Shown here: positions 18,634 through 26,521 of the stretch, piece after piece
Numbering within the stretch: position 1 is the stretch's first letter
Layout of the letters: each line of letters begins with the position of its first letter
Assembly (NCBI GenBank): GCA_050734135.1
Contig: JBOHUG010000092.1
Location: 24,672 to 88,671 of the forward strand
DNA length: 64,000 nt
Direction: 5' to 3'
DNA from: Bog-877 sp050734135
GTDB lineage: Bacteria; Chloroflexota; Dormibacteria; Aeolococcales; Bog-877
Notes under the pieces: model-generated
What the model saw: only the letters and a program-made list of their open reading frames with translations
What the model was told of the DNA's origin: nothing
Database searches by the model: none
Program-made: the position numbers and the translations under genes

Positions 18634-19350
18634 ATGAGCATCACCCGCAGAGGCACCCGCTGGGCGGCCGAGGGAGGGGTCCTGGCGGCGCTGGCGTTCC
18701 TCTATTTCGTCGATCTCTTCTTGCCCTGGTCCCAGTCCTGCCTGACGCCAATCATCACCCCGTTTCAGCCTGGTTCCCCGCGGATTTCCCCCGGTGCATT
18801 CCACACCAGCGCAGTTTTCTGCTCGGGACAGACCTATGGTTGGGGTGGAGCTGGAACTGCGGCCGGGGTGCTGGTCGCGCTCCTGGTGTTGTGGGAGGCG
18901 ACCCGGGTGGCCCGGCTCGGGGTCGGGCTGGGATTCGGCTACCGGAGCCTGATCAGCGCAGCACTCGCCTTCGCCGTACTGATCTTCACGGTGGTGAACG
19001 TCGCCGCCCGGCTCACCTGGATGAGCTCGACCACGGGTTCGCTGGTCTACGGAGGAGCGTTCCTCTGGATCTCTCTGGCTCTGGCGATCCTGATCGGTCT
19101 CGGAGGGGTAGCCCACTGGCTGCTCTGGCAGGAGCATGCGCCGCGCCAGGGCGGGGCGGCCGAGCCACCGGCTGCGGGGGTACCGGTCACGATCCCCCCC
19201 GAGACGCCACCTCCGCCACCTCCGGGGGTGTGCCCCAGTTGCGGACGGGCCAACCCGGAGGATTCTCGCTTCTGCTCCGCCTGCGGCAAGAGCCTGCCTG
19301 AACCCTCGACCCGACGCCGAGGCGGTCGGCGCCCTCCGCCTCCGGCCTGA
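18634..19350 (+). CDS. Membrane protein with C-terminal zinc ribbon
   Basis: A 238-residue protein with ATG 18634 preceded by GGAGG (18621-18625); an in-frame ATG at 18619 is possible. It has about four transmembrane helices (residues about 12-30, 66-86, 100-121 and 136-158), then a Pro-rich linker and a double-Cys zinc ribbon CPSCG...CSACG near residues 206-228. Zinc ribbon plus membrane helices is a common layout for uncharacterised proteins in these phyla. Function unknown. It stands alone between the pur terminator and the HD-GYP gene. Confidence 0.65.
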   Translation: MSITRRGTRWAAEGGVLAALAFLYFVDLFLPWSQSCLTPIITPFQPGSPRISPGAFHTSAVFCSGQTYGWGGAGTAAGVLVALLVLWEATRVARLGVGLGFGYRSLISAALAFAVLIFTVVNVAARLTWMSSTTGSLVYGGAFLWISLALAILIGLGGVAHWLLWQEHAPRQGGAAEPPAAGVPVTIPPETPPPPPPGVCPSCGRANPEDSRFCSACGKSLPEPSTRRRGGRRPPPPA

Positions 19351-19479
19351 CCCCGCCTCACCGCGCCGAGACGACCCGGCCGATGCACTTTTCCGTGGCC
19401 GTCTCGTCATCACGAAGTGATCTACCGGCGGGACACTCGCAGATGAGCCAGCAGATCCTTTGGGCAGGAGTTCGCACGG

Positions 19480-20928
19480 GTGCCTCAGAACCGGAAGCCG
19501 CGGCGCCAGGCGACGACGGAGTGGAGGAGCCGCCCTCTGCTGAGTTTCGGGCTGCGTGCGTTCGTCTTCGTCACCCCGGTCGCGGTGGGGCTCTGGGTGG
19601 TGGCGGAGCTGGCTACAGCCTGGAGCCGGCCTGAGCCCCTTGTAGAGCTCCTCCTTTGGTGGCTGCTGATCTCCCTCGCCGGTCTGGCTTCGCTGTTCGT
19701 TACGGAGCGGGCGACCCGCCAGCTTCTGCCGCTGGCGGCACTGCTCCAGCTGTCGCTGCTGTTTCCCGACCATGCCCCGGCCCGGTTCGCAGTGGCGCGC
19801 CGCGCGGCCCGGCCGAACCAGATCCTGAGGCAGCTGGAGGCGCTGGGGCAGGACGGTAGCAGCGCCGATGTGCAGGCGGCCCAAACCGTCCTGGAGCTGA
19901 CCGTTGCTCTAAGCGTCCATGACCGGGCCACTCGGGGCCACTCCGAGCGGGTCCAGGTGCTCACCGACATGATCTCGAGGGAACTCCATCTGCCGGAAGC
20001 TGATCGGGCCAGGCTGAGGTGGGCGGCGCTCCTGCACGACATCGGCAAGCTGAAAGTGTCGGCCAAGATCCTCAATAAGCCGGCCAAACCCGACCCTCGG
20101 GAGTGGGCGGTCCTGCGCCGTCACCCGGCCGCGGGAGCGCAGATCGCGGCGCCGATTCTGCCCTGGCTCGGAATCTGGGGTGAGGCGGTCGCGCAGCACC
20201 ACGAGTGGTTCGACGGCAGCGGCTACCCCGCCGGGTTGCGAGCCACGCAGATCTCCAAGGGGGGGCGGATAGTCGCCGTCGCTGACGTCTTCGAGGTGAT
20301 CACTGCTCCCCGTCCCTACCGACGGCCGGTAAGCGTCGCCCAAGCTCGAGAAGAGCTGGTGCGCGTTTCTGGGACCCAACTCGACCCCAAGGTTGTCCGT
20401 GCCTTCCTCAACGTCTCCGTTGGCGAGCTCTGGCCGGTAGTTGGGCTGGGTGCCATCCTCTGTCAGGTCCCGCTGGTGTCCCAGGCGTTCGGATTCTTCA
20501 CTCGAGTCCTGCCAGGTCTGGGGGGCCCGACCGCGGCGGCGGGAGCAGCCGGAGCCATCCTGGTGGTGGGCCTCAGTCACCCGGCGGAGATCAGAACTCC
20601 CGCTCCGAGCCGTGCCAGCCAGCCCCAGCCCGCCCGACACACCTCGCCGCCGCGGAGCTACTCTCCTCCCAATTTTCCTGTGCTGGCTCCGGTGAGTCCC
20701 GCCCCAGCGGGGGGCCAACCGACCTCGACCGCGGCCTTGCTGGGTTCTTCCCAACCCGCTCTCCAACCACCGGAGGGCGCCGCTCCGGACGCCCCGTCAC
20801 CCGAGACCGGTCACCTTCCTGCTCCGACTCCGTCGCCGTCATCGTTCCCGACTCCGGTGCAGCTACCGCCTCCAATTCCGCAGATCCTCTCCCAGGTCAC
20901 GGGACTTCTGCGGCACCTCGGACTGTAG
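19480..20928 (+). CDS. Membrane HD-GYP-domain phosphohydrolase
   Basis: A 482-residue protein from GTG 19480, with GCAGGAG about 8 nt upstream. Three N-terminal transmembrane helices (about 22-45, 53-73, 80-96) precede an HD-GYP domain: GHSERVQVL, ALLHDIGKLKVS, then AVAQHHEWFDGSGYPAG carrying the HHE and GYP parts. One or two hydrophobic segments follow (about 316-370) and then a low-complexity Pro/Ser/Ala tail of about 110 residues. HD-GYP proteins usually hydrolyse cyclic dinucleotides such as c-di-GMP. No GGDEF protein is in the window, so the substrate is unproven. Confidence 0.8.
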   Translation: MPQNRKPRRQATTEWRSRPLLSFGLRAFVFVTPVAVGLWVVAELATAWSRPEPLVELLLWWLLISLAGLASLFVTERATRQLLPLAALLQLSLLFPDHAPARFAVARRAARPNQILRQLEALGQDGSSADVQAAQTVLELTVALSVHDRATRGHSERVQVLTDMISRELHLPEADRARLRWAALLHDIGKLKVSAKILNKPAKPDPREWAVLRRHPAAGAQIAAPILPWLGIWGEAVAQHHEWFDGSGYPAGLRATQISKGGRIVAVADVFEVITAPRPYRRPVSVAQAREELVRVSGTQLDPKVVRAFLNVSVGELWPVVGLGAILCQVPLVSQAFGFFTRVLPGLGGPTAAAGAAGAILVVGLSHPAEIRTPAPSRASQPQPARHTSPPRSYSPPNFPVLAPVSPAPAGGQPTSTAALLGSSQPALQPPEGAAPDAPSPETGHLPAPTPSPSSFPTPVQLPPPIPQILSQVTGLLRHLGL

Positions 20929-21187
20929 GCCAGGGCGGGTTCCCCGAGCAGCCGTCTTCGCCTGCCCTCCGTCTTGAACAGATCCGCCTCCATCTGCTCC
21001 CCGCGAGTCAGGCTGAGGTGTATCGCTCCGGGTTACAACTGGCCGCGGTACAGGGCCGTCCTCCGATTCGGCGCCGGGGAGCGCGGGCTCTCCAAGTGGG
21101 CATGGATCGGCTGGGGCTGTGATCATCTTTTGGTCCGCGCCTCTCGGCGCGACCGGCTCAGTCCGCCCGCACCACCGGAGAGTTGCC

Positions 21188-21709
21188 ATGGACCTAACGA
21201 CGCTCGCGATCCCGCCCTGGGATCTCGTCATACGCTGCTTGACGGTCTACCTAGTGCTGGTGGCCGGCCTGCGGATCTTCGGCAAACGGGAACTCGGGCA
21301 GATGACCGTCTTCGACCTGGTCTTGGTGTTGCTGGTTGCCAACGCGGTCCAGCCCGCGATGACGGGCCCCGACTCTTCGCTCTTTGGTGGACTGCTCATC
21401 ATCGGTACGCTGTTGGTGCTCAACTGGACCGTCGGTCAAGGTCGGCTGCGCAGTCCCTTTCTGCGCCGCTTGTTGCAGCCGCCAGCAACAGTACTGGCTT
21501 CCGGCGGGCGCTGGAACCCGGGCGCCCTGAGCAGCCAGGGACTCGATCTGCAGGACGCCGACGAAGCGCTCCGGGAGCACGGGGTCGCCGACGTGTCGGA
21601 GACCGCGCGGGTGGAGCTGGAGCCGGATGGGTCGATCAGCGTGGTGGCGCGCGACGGACAGGGCACCGTCCGTCCTCGCCGTCGGACGCGCACTGTTAAA
21701 CGTGCTTGA
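21188..21709 (+). CDS. DUF421 (YetF-type) membrane protein
   Basis: A 173-residue protein from ATG 21188, with GGAGAG about 8 nt upstream; the in-frame start at 21119 gives an unconvincing N-terminus. Three N-terminal hydrophobic helices carry the DUF421 pattern (LVLVAGLRIFGKRELGQMT; FDLVLVLLVANAVQPAM), followed by a small soluble domain. The 259 nt before it contain nothing I recognise. Role unknown in the family. Confidence 0.75.
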   Translation: MDLTTLAIPPWDLVIRCLTVYLVLVAGLRIFGKRELGQMTVFDLVLVLLVANAVQPAMTGPDSSLFGGLLIIGTLLVLNWTVGQGRLRSPFLRRLLQPPATVLASGGRWNPGALSSQGLDLQDADEALREHGVADVSETARVELEPDGSISVVARDGQGTVRPRRRTRTVKRA

Positions 21710-22515
21710 ATCGGAAGGTTCGTTCGCCGCTCGTCGACTGTCGTTCGCCGCTGCTCAACGCCACCGCGAATCGCGGGTAACTGGGGACGATCGTGGCTGC
21801 CTGTCGGTTCAAAGACTTGGAGCGCGCACGGGCTTTTCCGCGCTGCCGCACGCCACCTGATGGTCTTGAGGATCAGGTCCCGTCGCGTCCATCCGCGGTT
21901 CGTCAGGCGGAGCGGATATCGCGACGTGTCACCCCCCGAATCCCAACCACCACCAGGACCAAGGCGATCGCCAAGAGCAGCAGCAACCCTCCGGCGTTCC
22001 GGCCGTGCTGCGGCGGATCGATTCCGAGCGCCCAATCTCACGGCGAAAGGTGGCGCAGTGGTCCGGTGAGCGAATTCAACGGCGCCATTGCGGAAGCCGC
22101 GTAACGACAGATGGGGCCACCCGTGGGAGCCGGTGGTGCCAGTTCTCGGAAGCGCCACGCGCCACTGTTACGCACATCCTGGGCCGCTTCCAGTGTTGAC
22201 CGACAGTCGCTAGATGCGAGCACCCGGATTGAGGGGCCACTGCTGACGATTCGCCACGGTGCCGCCAGCTGACTGGGAGATGAGGAGACAACCGCAAAGT
22301 GGACATCGCGGTCACTAGCGAACTGGGGCGCAACAGCAGCTGACGCGCAAAAACATCAGCCATGGCACGGGGAAGACGCGGGCAGGGTCGCCCTCGATCC
22401 CGGCCGGGCCGGGAGTTGCCGGTTGGTTAGCCCTCGATCACCGACGGAGTTCTCCGAGGTTCAACTTCCACCTTCATCGCGCTCACCGTTCAGGAGCGCG
22501 CCCGGGGCAGGGTTC
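21710..22515. other. Gene-poor stretch of about 800 nt
   Basis: No convincing protein gene is present. The only protein-like piece is a short hydrophobic frame on the minus strand (21903-22037, listed separately). The remaining open frames are Arg/Ser/Pro-rich on both strands and look like noise. No RNA gene or CRISPR array recognised. The aceA promoter begins at its right edge. Confidence 0.5.
21903..22037 (-). pseudogene. Remnant of a small single-helix membrane peptide
   Basis: The minus frame between TGA (22040-22038) and TGA (21905-21903) encodes 44 residues containing GGLLLLLAIALVLVVVGIRG, a clean transmembrane helix, flanked by LGIDPPQHGRN and a basic tail. There is no ATG or GTG start after the upstream stop, so it is probably the tail of a decayed gene or a small gene with a damaged start. 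Low certainty. Confidence 0.3.
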
Positions 22516-22544
22516 TTGACAGTTTTGGGCTCCACCCCTAGGAT
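22516..22544 (+). promoter_or_regulatory. Strong sigma-70-like promoter upstream of aceA
   Basis: TTGACA (22516-22521), 17-nt spacer, TAGGAT (22539-22544). This is one of the two best promoter matches in the window. An ATG lies 6 nt after the -10, so the transcript would start at that ATG (leaderless upstream ORF). Confidence 0.65.
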
Positions 22545-22550
22545 CTTGCG

Positions 22551-22658
22551 ATGGACGACGGTTCGACCTTACCGAGCAGAAGGGACCGATCCCAGCCGCC
22601 CCACACCGCGCCATTGGTAGCGGAGCTTCAAGAGCCCGGTAGCCAGCGGTCCCACTGA
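22551..22658 (+). CDS. Putative leaderless upstream ORF before aceA (35 aa)
   Basis: ATG 22551 lies 6 nt after the -10 hexamer TAGGAT, exactly where the transcript should start. It encodes 35 residues beginning MDDGSTLPSRRD, and its TGA (22656-22658) is the first triplet of a perfect 9-bp inverted repeat. aceA begins 57 nt downstream with its own Shine-Dalgarno sequence. A translated leader that controls hairpin formation, or simply a chance ORF, are both possible. Confidence 0.4.
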   Translation: MDDGSTLPSRRDRSQPPHTAPLVAELQEPGSQRSH

Positions 22659-22677
22659 AATGGATTTCTCCATTTCA
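22656..22677 (+). promoter_or_regulatory. Perfect inverted repeat before aceA: operator or RNA hairpin
   Basis: TGAAATGGA / TCCATTTCA, 9-bp arms, 4-nt spacer TTTC. The inner TGGA...TCCA half-sites resemble those reported for IclR-family regulators, a family that controls glyoxylate-shunt genes in enterobacteria. It lies about 110 nt downstream of the -10, so as DNA it would be a roadblock site; as RNA it is a strong hairpin starting at the upstream ORF's stop codon. Confidence 0.55.
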
Positions 22678-22715
22678 CGTTATCCGAAACGCACCCCGAT
22701 AGGAGGCAGTAGCTC

Positions 22716-24032
22716 ATGACACCCACCCCGGGTCACCCGAACGGCAAGGACCCCGACCCCACGACGCAGGTTCAGCGCGGATGGGAGAGTGACCGCTGGC
22801 GGGACGTGACCCGGCCGTACTCCGCCGCGGAGGTGGTCCGACTCCGCGGTTCGATTCATGTGGAGCACACCCTGGCCCGCCGGGGCGCCGAACGGCTTTT
22901 CGAGATGTTGACCACCTCCGGCTACGTCCCCGCCCTGGGCGCACTCACAGGCCAGCAGGCGGTCCAGATGGTCAAGGCGGGCCTGAAGGCGATCTACCTC
23001 TCCGGCTGGCAGGTGGCCGCGGATGCCAACCTCTCCGGGGAGACCTATCCCGACCAGAGCCTCTATCCCGCCAATAGCGCCCCGGCGTTGGCCCGCCGCC
23101 TTAACAACGCGATGCTGCGGGCAGACCAGATCGCCTGGGCCGACGGTCATCACGACGGCGACTGGGTGGTCCCGATCGTAGCCGACGCCGAGGCTGGCTT
23201 CGGGGGTCCCCTGCACGCCTTCGAACTGATGAAGTCAATGATCGAGAACGGGGTCTCGGGCGTCCACTTCGAGGACCAGCTGGCTTCCGAGAAGAAGTGC
23301 GGCCATCTGGGCGGGAAGGTCTTGGTTCCGACCAGCCAATTCGAGCGTACTTTGGTCGCGGCCCGGCTGGCCAGCGATGTGCTCGAGGTCCCCACTCTGC
23401 TGGTGGCCAGGACCGACGCCCTGAGCGCCACCTTGCTGACCAGCGACATCGATCCCCGCGACCAGCCCTTCCTGACTGGGGAGCGCACCTCGGAGGGGTT
23501 CTACCGGGTCCGTCCCGGCATCGATCCGGTGATCGCCCGGGGGCTCGCCTTCGCGCCCTTGGTCGATGCTCTGTGGTTCGAAACCTCAACTCCCAATATC
23601 GAGGAGGCGGCCCAGTTCGCGGAGGCGATCCACGCCAAGTTTCCCGGCAAGATCCTGGCCTACAACTGTTCGCCGTCCTTCAACTGGAAGAAGCACCTCA
23701 GCGATTCCGAGGTGGCCAACTTCCAGTGGCGTCTGGGGGAACTGGGCTACCGCTTCCAGTTCGTCACCCTGGCTGGCTTCCACGTCGCCAACAGCTCGAT
23801 GTTCGAGCTGGCCAAGGGCTATGCGGAGGAGGGCATGAGCGCCTACGTGCGGCTGCAGCAGCGAGAGTTCGAATTGGAGCAGCAGGGGTACACCTCGACC
23901 CGGCACCAGTCCGAGGTGGGCGCGGGGTACTTCGACTCGGTGCTGGAGACGGTCACCGCCGGTGAGAGTGCGACCCTGGCGCTGCAGGGCTCGACCGAGG
24001 AGGCCCAGTTCGAGACGACGCCGGCCGCGTGA
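22716..24032 (+). CDS. aceA: Isocitrate lyase
   Basis: A 438-residue enzyme from ATG 22716, with AGGAGG upstream. The active-site loop is KKCGHLGGKVLVP; metal/substrate regions are YLSGWQVAAD, IVADAEAGFGG and FEDQLASEKKCGH. It splits isocitrate into succinate and glyoxylate. The stop overlaps the aceB start (GTGA), so both shunt enzymes are made together. Length is typical of the bacterial AceA type. Confidence 0.94.
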   Translation: MTPTPGHPNGKDPDPTTQVQRGWESDRWRDVTRPYSAAEVVRLRGSIHVEHTLARRGAERLFEMLTTSGYVPALGALTGQQAVQMVKAGLKAIYLSGWQVAADANLSGETYPDQSLYPANSAPALARRLNNAMLRADQIAWADGHHDGDWVVPIVADAEAGFGGPLHAFELMKSMIENGVSGVHFEDQLASEKKCGHLGGKVLVPTSQFERTLVAARLASDVLEVPTLLVARTDALSATLLTSDIDPRDQPFLTGERTSEGFYRVRPGIDPVIARGLAFAPLVDALWFETSTPNIEEAAQFAEAIHAKFPGKILAYNCSPSFNWKKHLSDSEVANFQWRLGELGYRFQFVTLAGFHVANSSMFELAKGYAEEGMSAYVRLQQREFELEQQGYTSTRHQSEVGAGYFDSVLETVTAGESATLALQGSTEEAQFETTPAA

Positions 24033-25588
24033 GTTCCCCCTCCGACTCTGCCCCGAGGGGAGTCGAAGTGCTCCGCGACGGGGGCGCGGCGGGGGAGCGC
24101 GTTCTCACCCCTGCGGCCCTGGGGCTGGTTGCCCATCTGCAGCGGGAGCTCGGGCCTCGACGGGCGGAGCTGTTGGCGGCCCGCGCAGTTCGGCAAGCGC
24201 AGCTGGACCGCGGTCAACTGCCCGACTTCCTGGCTGAGACAAGGTCGACCCGGGAGGACTCGAGTTGGACGGTGGCCCCGGCCCCAGCCGACCTGGCCGA
24301 CCGCCGGGTGGAGATCACTGGTCCGGTGGAGCGCAAGATGATGATCAACGCCCTCAACTCGGGTGCCAGCGTCTTCATGGCCGATTTCGAGGACGCCAAC
24401 TCGCCCACCTGGGCCAACTGCCTGGAGGGCCAGGCCAACCTGATCGACGCTGTCGAGGGGACCATCGCCATGGACTCAGGCGGCAAGCACTATCAGCTCG
24501 ATCCCCGGACAGCGACCCTGATGGTACGGCCGAGGGGTTGGCACCTCCCTGAGAAGCATCTGCTGATCGACGGGGAGCCGGTATCGGCCAGCTTCTTCGA
24601 CTTTGGCCTCTTCGCCTTCCACTGCGGAAACCGGCTCTTGGCCAATGGTTCAGGTCCGTATCTCTACCTCCCGAAGCTAGAGAGCCATCTCGAGGCTCGG
24701 CTCTGGAACCGGGCGTGCCAGCTCGCCGAGGAGCAGTTGGGCATGGCGCCGGGCGCGATCCGAGCGACTGTGTTGATCGAGACGGTGCTCGCCGCATTCG
24801 AGATGGAGGAGATCCTCTACGAGCTCCGGGAGCGCTCGTCGGGTCTGAATGCCGGTCGGTGGGATTACATGTTCTCGATTATCAAGAAGTTCTGCGACGA
24901 CCCCAGGTTCATCCTCCCCGATCGGGGCTCGGTGGTCATGACCGTGCCTTTCATGCGGGCCTACACCGAACTGCTGGTCAAGACCTGCCATCGCCGTCAG
25001 GCCCACGCCATCGGCGGGATGGCGGCGTTTGTACCGAGCCGCCGCGACGCAGCCCTCAACCAGCTGGCCCTGGAAAAAGTGCGCGAGGACAAGCTTCGCG
25101 AGGCCGGCGACGGCTTCGATGGGACCTGGGTCGCCCACCCCGATCTGGTCCCGGTGGCCCGGGAGGTCTTCGACCAGGTGCTAGGCGACCAGCCCCATCA
25201 GGTCGGCCGCCTCCGCGACGAGGTGACGGTGACCGCAGCCGAGTTGCTCAACGTTCCCGCCACCCCGGGGGAGATCACCGAAGCCGGGGTGAGGCTCAAC
25301 GTCTCGGTGGGGATCCAGTACCTCGGCTCTTGGCTCCATGGCGTGGGGGCGGCGGCCATCAACAACTTGATGGAGGATGCCGCCACCGCCGAGATCTCCC
25401 GCTCGCAGATCTGGCAGTGGACCCATCACCAGCGGATTGCTCGTGAGCAGGTGCTGGCGATCGCGGCCGAGGTGGTGGCGGAATTGGGCGGCGATTATCG
25501 GGAGGCGGGTCGGCTCTTCACCGAGGTCGCCCTGGCGGCCGAGTTCGTGCCATTCATGACCCTTCCCGCCTATCGCCAGTTGGACTGA
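24029..25588 (+). CDS. aceB: Malate synthase A
   Basis: A 519-residue malate synthase of the A type. Start GTG 24029 in GTGA overlap with aceA. Motifs: SVFMADFEDANSPTW, the conserved MVRPRGWHLPEKH, and the C-terminal GIQYLGSWLHGVGAAAINNL with EISRSQIWQWTHH. It condenses glyoxylate and acetyl-CoA to malate, completing the shunt for growth on acetate or fatty acids. It fits with the anaplerotic pyruvate carboxylase elsewhere in the window. Confidence 0.94.
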   Translation: MSSPSDSAPRGVEVLRDGGAAGERVLTPAALGLVAHLQRELGPRRAELLAARAVRQAQLDRGQLPDFLAETRSTREDSSWTVAPAPADLADRRVEITGPVERKMMINALNSGASVFMADFEDANSPTWANCLEGQANLIDAVEGTIAMDSGGKHYQLDPRTATLMVRPRGWHLPEKHLLIDGEPVSASFFDFGLFAFHCGNRLLANGSGPYLYLPKLESHLEARLWNRACQLAEEQLGMAPGAIRATVLIETVLAAFEMEEILYELRERSSGLNAGRWDYMFSIIKKFCDDPRFILPDRGSVVMTVPFMRAYTELLVKTCHRRQAHAIGGMAAFVPSRRDAALNQLALEKVREDKLREAGDGFDGTWVAHPDLVPVAREVFDQVLGDQPHQVGRLRDEVTVTAAELLNVPATPGEITEAGVRLNVSVGIQYLGSWLHGVGAAAINNLMEDAATAEISRSQIWQWTHHQRIAREQVLAIAAEVVAELGGDYREAGRLFTEVALAAEFVPFMTLPAYRQLD

Positions 25589-25639
25589 GGGCGCCCCCTA
25601 ACGGAGCTGTCACAAAGCCTGAATCTGGGCGCAAATCCC

Positions 25640-25668
25640 TTGCCCAGCTCGAGTTGCTCTGCTATCTT
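25640..25668 (+). promoter_or_regulatory. Putative promoter of the Cys-rich gene
   Basis: TTGCCC (25640-25645), 17-nt spacer, TATCTT (25663-25668), about 95 nt before the ATG at 25764. A Shine-Dalgarno-like AGGGAGG precedes that ATG. Confidence 0.45.
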
Positions 25669-25763
25669 CGCCCCAAGTTGGCACTGCGAGTGCGATTGCG
25701 GTCGGTGGCCCCGTCCCCGGGGACAGCGGGTCGCCGAAATTTCGCCCAGGGAGGCGCTGAAGT

Positions 25764-26486
25764 ATGGCCAATCGGTCCAAGCCGACGGCGGAAGTGGAGA
25801 TCCCTGACCGCTACGGCGAGGCCGAAGGTGGCGGATGCGACCAGTCGGGCTGCGAAATCCAAGAGGCATTCCGCTGCCTCTACCGAGACCGCCGGGCGGT
25901 GGATTGCTCCTGGGTCGCCTGTCAGGAGCACCTCAAAGTGGTGGCTGGGCGGGCCTACTGCCTGCGTCACGCCAGCATCGTCGAAGTCTTGACGATGGCC
26001 ATGAAGCAGGGCACCCAAGTGCTCCCCCCCGACCTCGACAATCGCTGTGCTTCCTTGGTGATGTGGGTCTCCCGCGACCTCGACGAGCCGGTGGTGGAGC
26101 GGCTGGTGCGCTGGGGTGACTCCGACATGAGCATCATCAACGACCCGGCCATCCGCTACACCCGCCCCGACCGGCTCCGCCAGGAGGCCGGTCACTGGGA
26201 GCGGATCTGGGCCCTGGCGAACCGCACCGGGATCCTGCTGCGGGTCGGCTTGCGCGTCGAGGACAGTCGCCCGGAGACGGTCATCCTGACCGGCGGCACC
26301 ACCCACCTGGTCTCAACGGTGCCCCCCTGGATCCAGCGCCACCTCACCGGCGAGTCCAACCGGGCCTCGCCGTCCGACCTGGTTGAGCGGCTCGCCTTCC
26401 AGCAGCAGCTGCTGCTGGCGCTGGACACCTACGTCGAGAAGTACGGGGTCACCTTCCCCAACCTGCTGGTCCCGATCCGAGTCTGA
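25764..26486 (+). CDS. Unrecognised protein with N-terminal Cys/His cluster
   Basis: A 240-residue protein I cannot assign to a family. Residues 25-69 hold Cys25, Cys30, Cys38, Cys48, Cys53, His56, Cys66 and His69, suggesting a zinc- or Fe-S-binding module. The remainder is mixed alpha/beta without signal peptide or membrane helix (MWVSRDLDEPVVERLVRWGD; TVILTGGTTHLVSTVPPWI). ATG 25764 has a good ribosome site and a separate promoter. It sits between the glyoxylate shunt and fbiC, 35 nt before fbiC, which has its own apparent -10. Function unknown. Confidence 0.6.
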   Translation: MANRSKPTAEVEIPDRYGEAEGGGCDQSGCEIQEAFRCLYRDRRAVDCSWVACQEHLKVVAGRAYCLRHASIVEVLTMAMKQGTQVLPPDLDNRCASLVMWVSRDLDEPVVERLVRWGDSDMSIINDPAIRYTRPDRLRQEAGHWERIWALANRTGILLRVGLRVEDSRPETVILTGGTTHLVSTVPPWIQRHLTGESNRASPSDLVERLAFQQQLLLALDTYVEKYGVTFPNLLVPIRV

Positions 26487-26508
26487 GGCCCAGTCCGGGG
26501 CCTGGTCG

Positions 26509-26514
26509 CATAAT
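26509..26514 (+). promoter_or_regulatory. Putative -10 element of leaderless fbiC
   Basis: CATAAT ends 7 nt before the ATG at 26522 (TAATCT at 26511-26516 is an alternative register). No Shine-Dalgarno sequence fits in between, so a leaderless transcript is likely. Confidence 0.45.
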
Positions 26515-26521
26515 CTGAACC

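Noticed and set aside
18145..19884. A 579-residue minus-strand frame across purH end, the terminator and the next gene
   Set aside because: Low-complexity Arg/Gln/Pro composition; it crosses three real plus-strand features including a terminator.
25678..25992. Leaderless TTG ORF after the TATCTT hexamer before the Cys-rich gene
   Set aside because: The frame runs well past the start of the real gene in another frame and does not end near it, and the real ATG has a good Shine-Dalgarno sequence.
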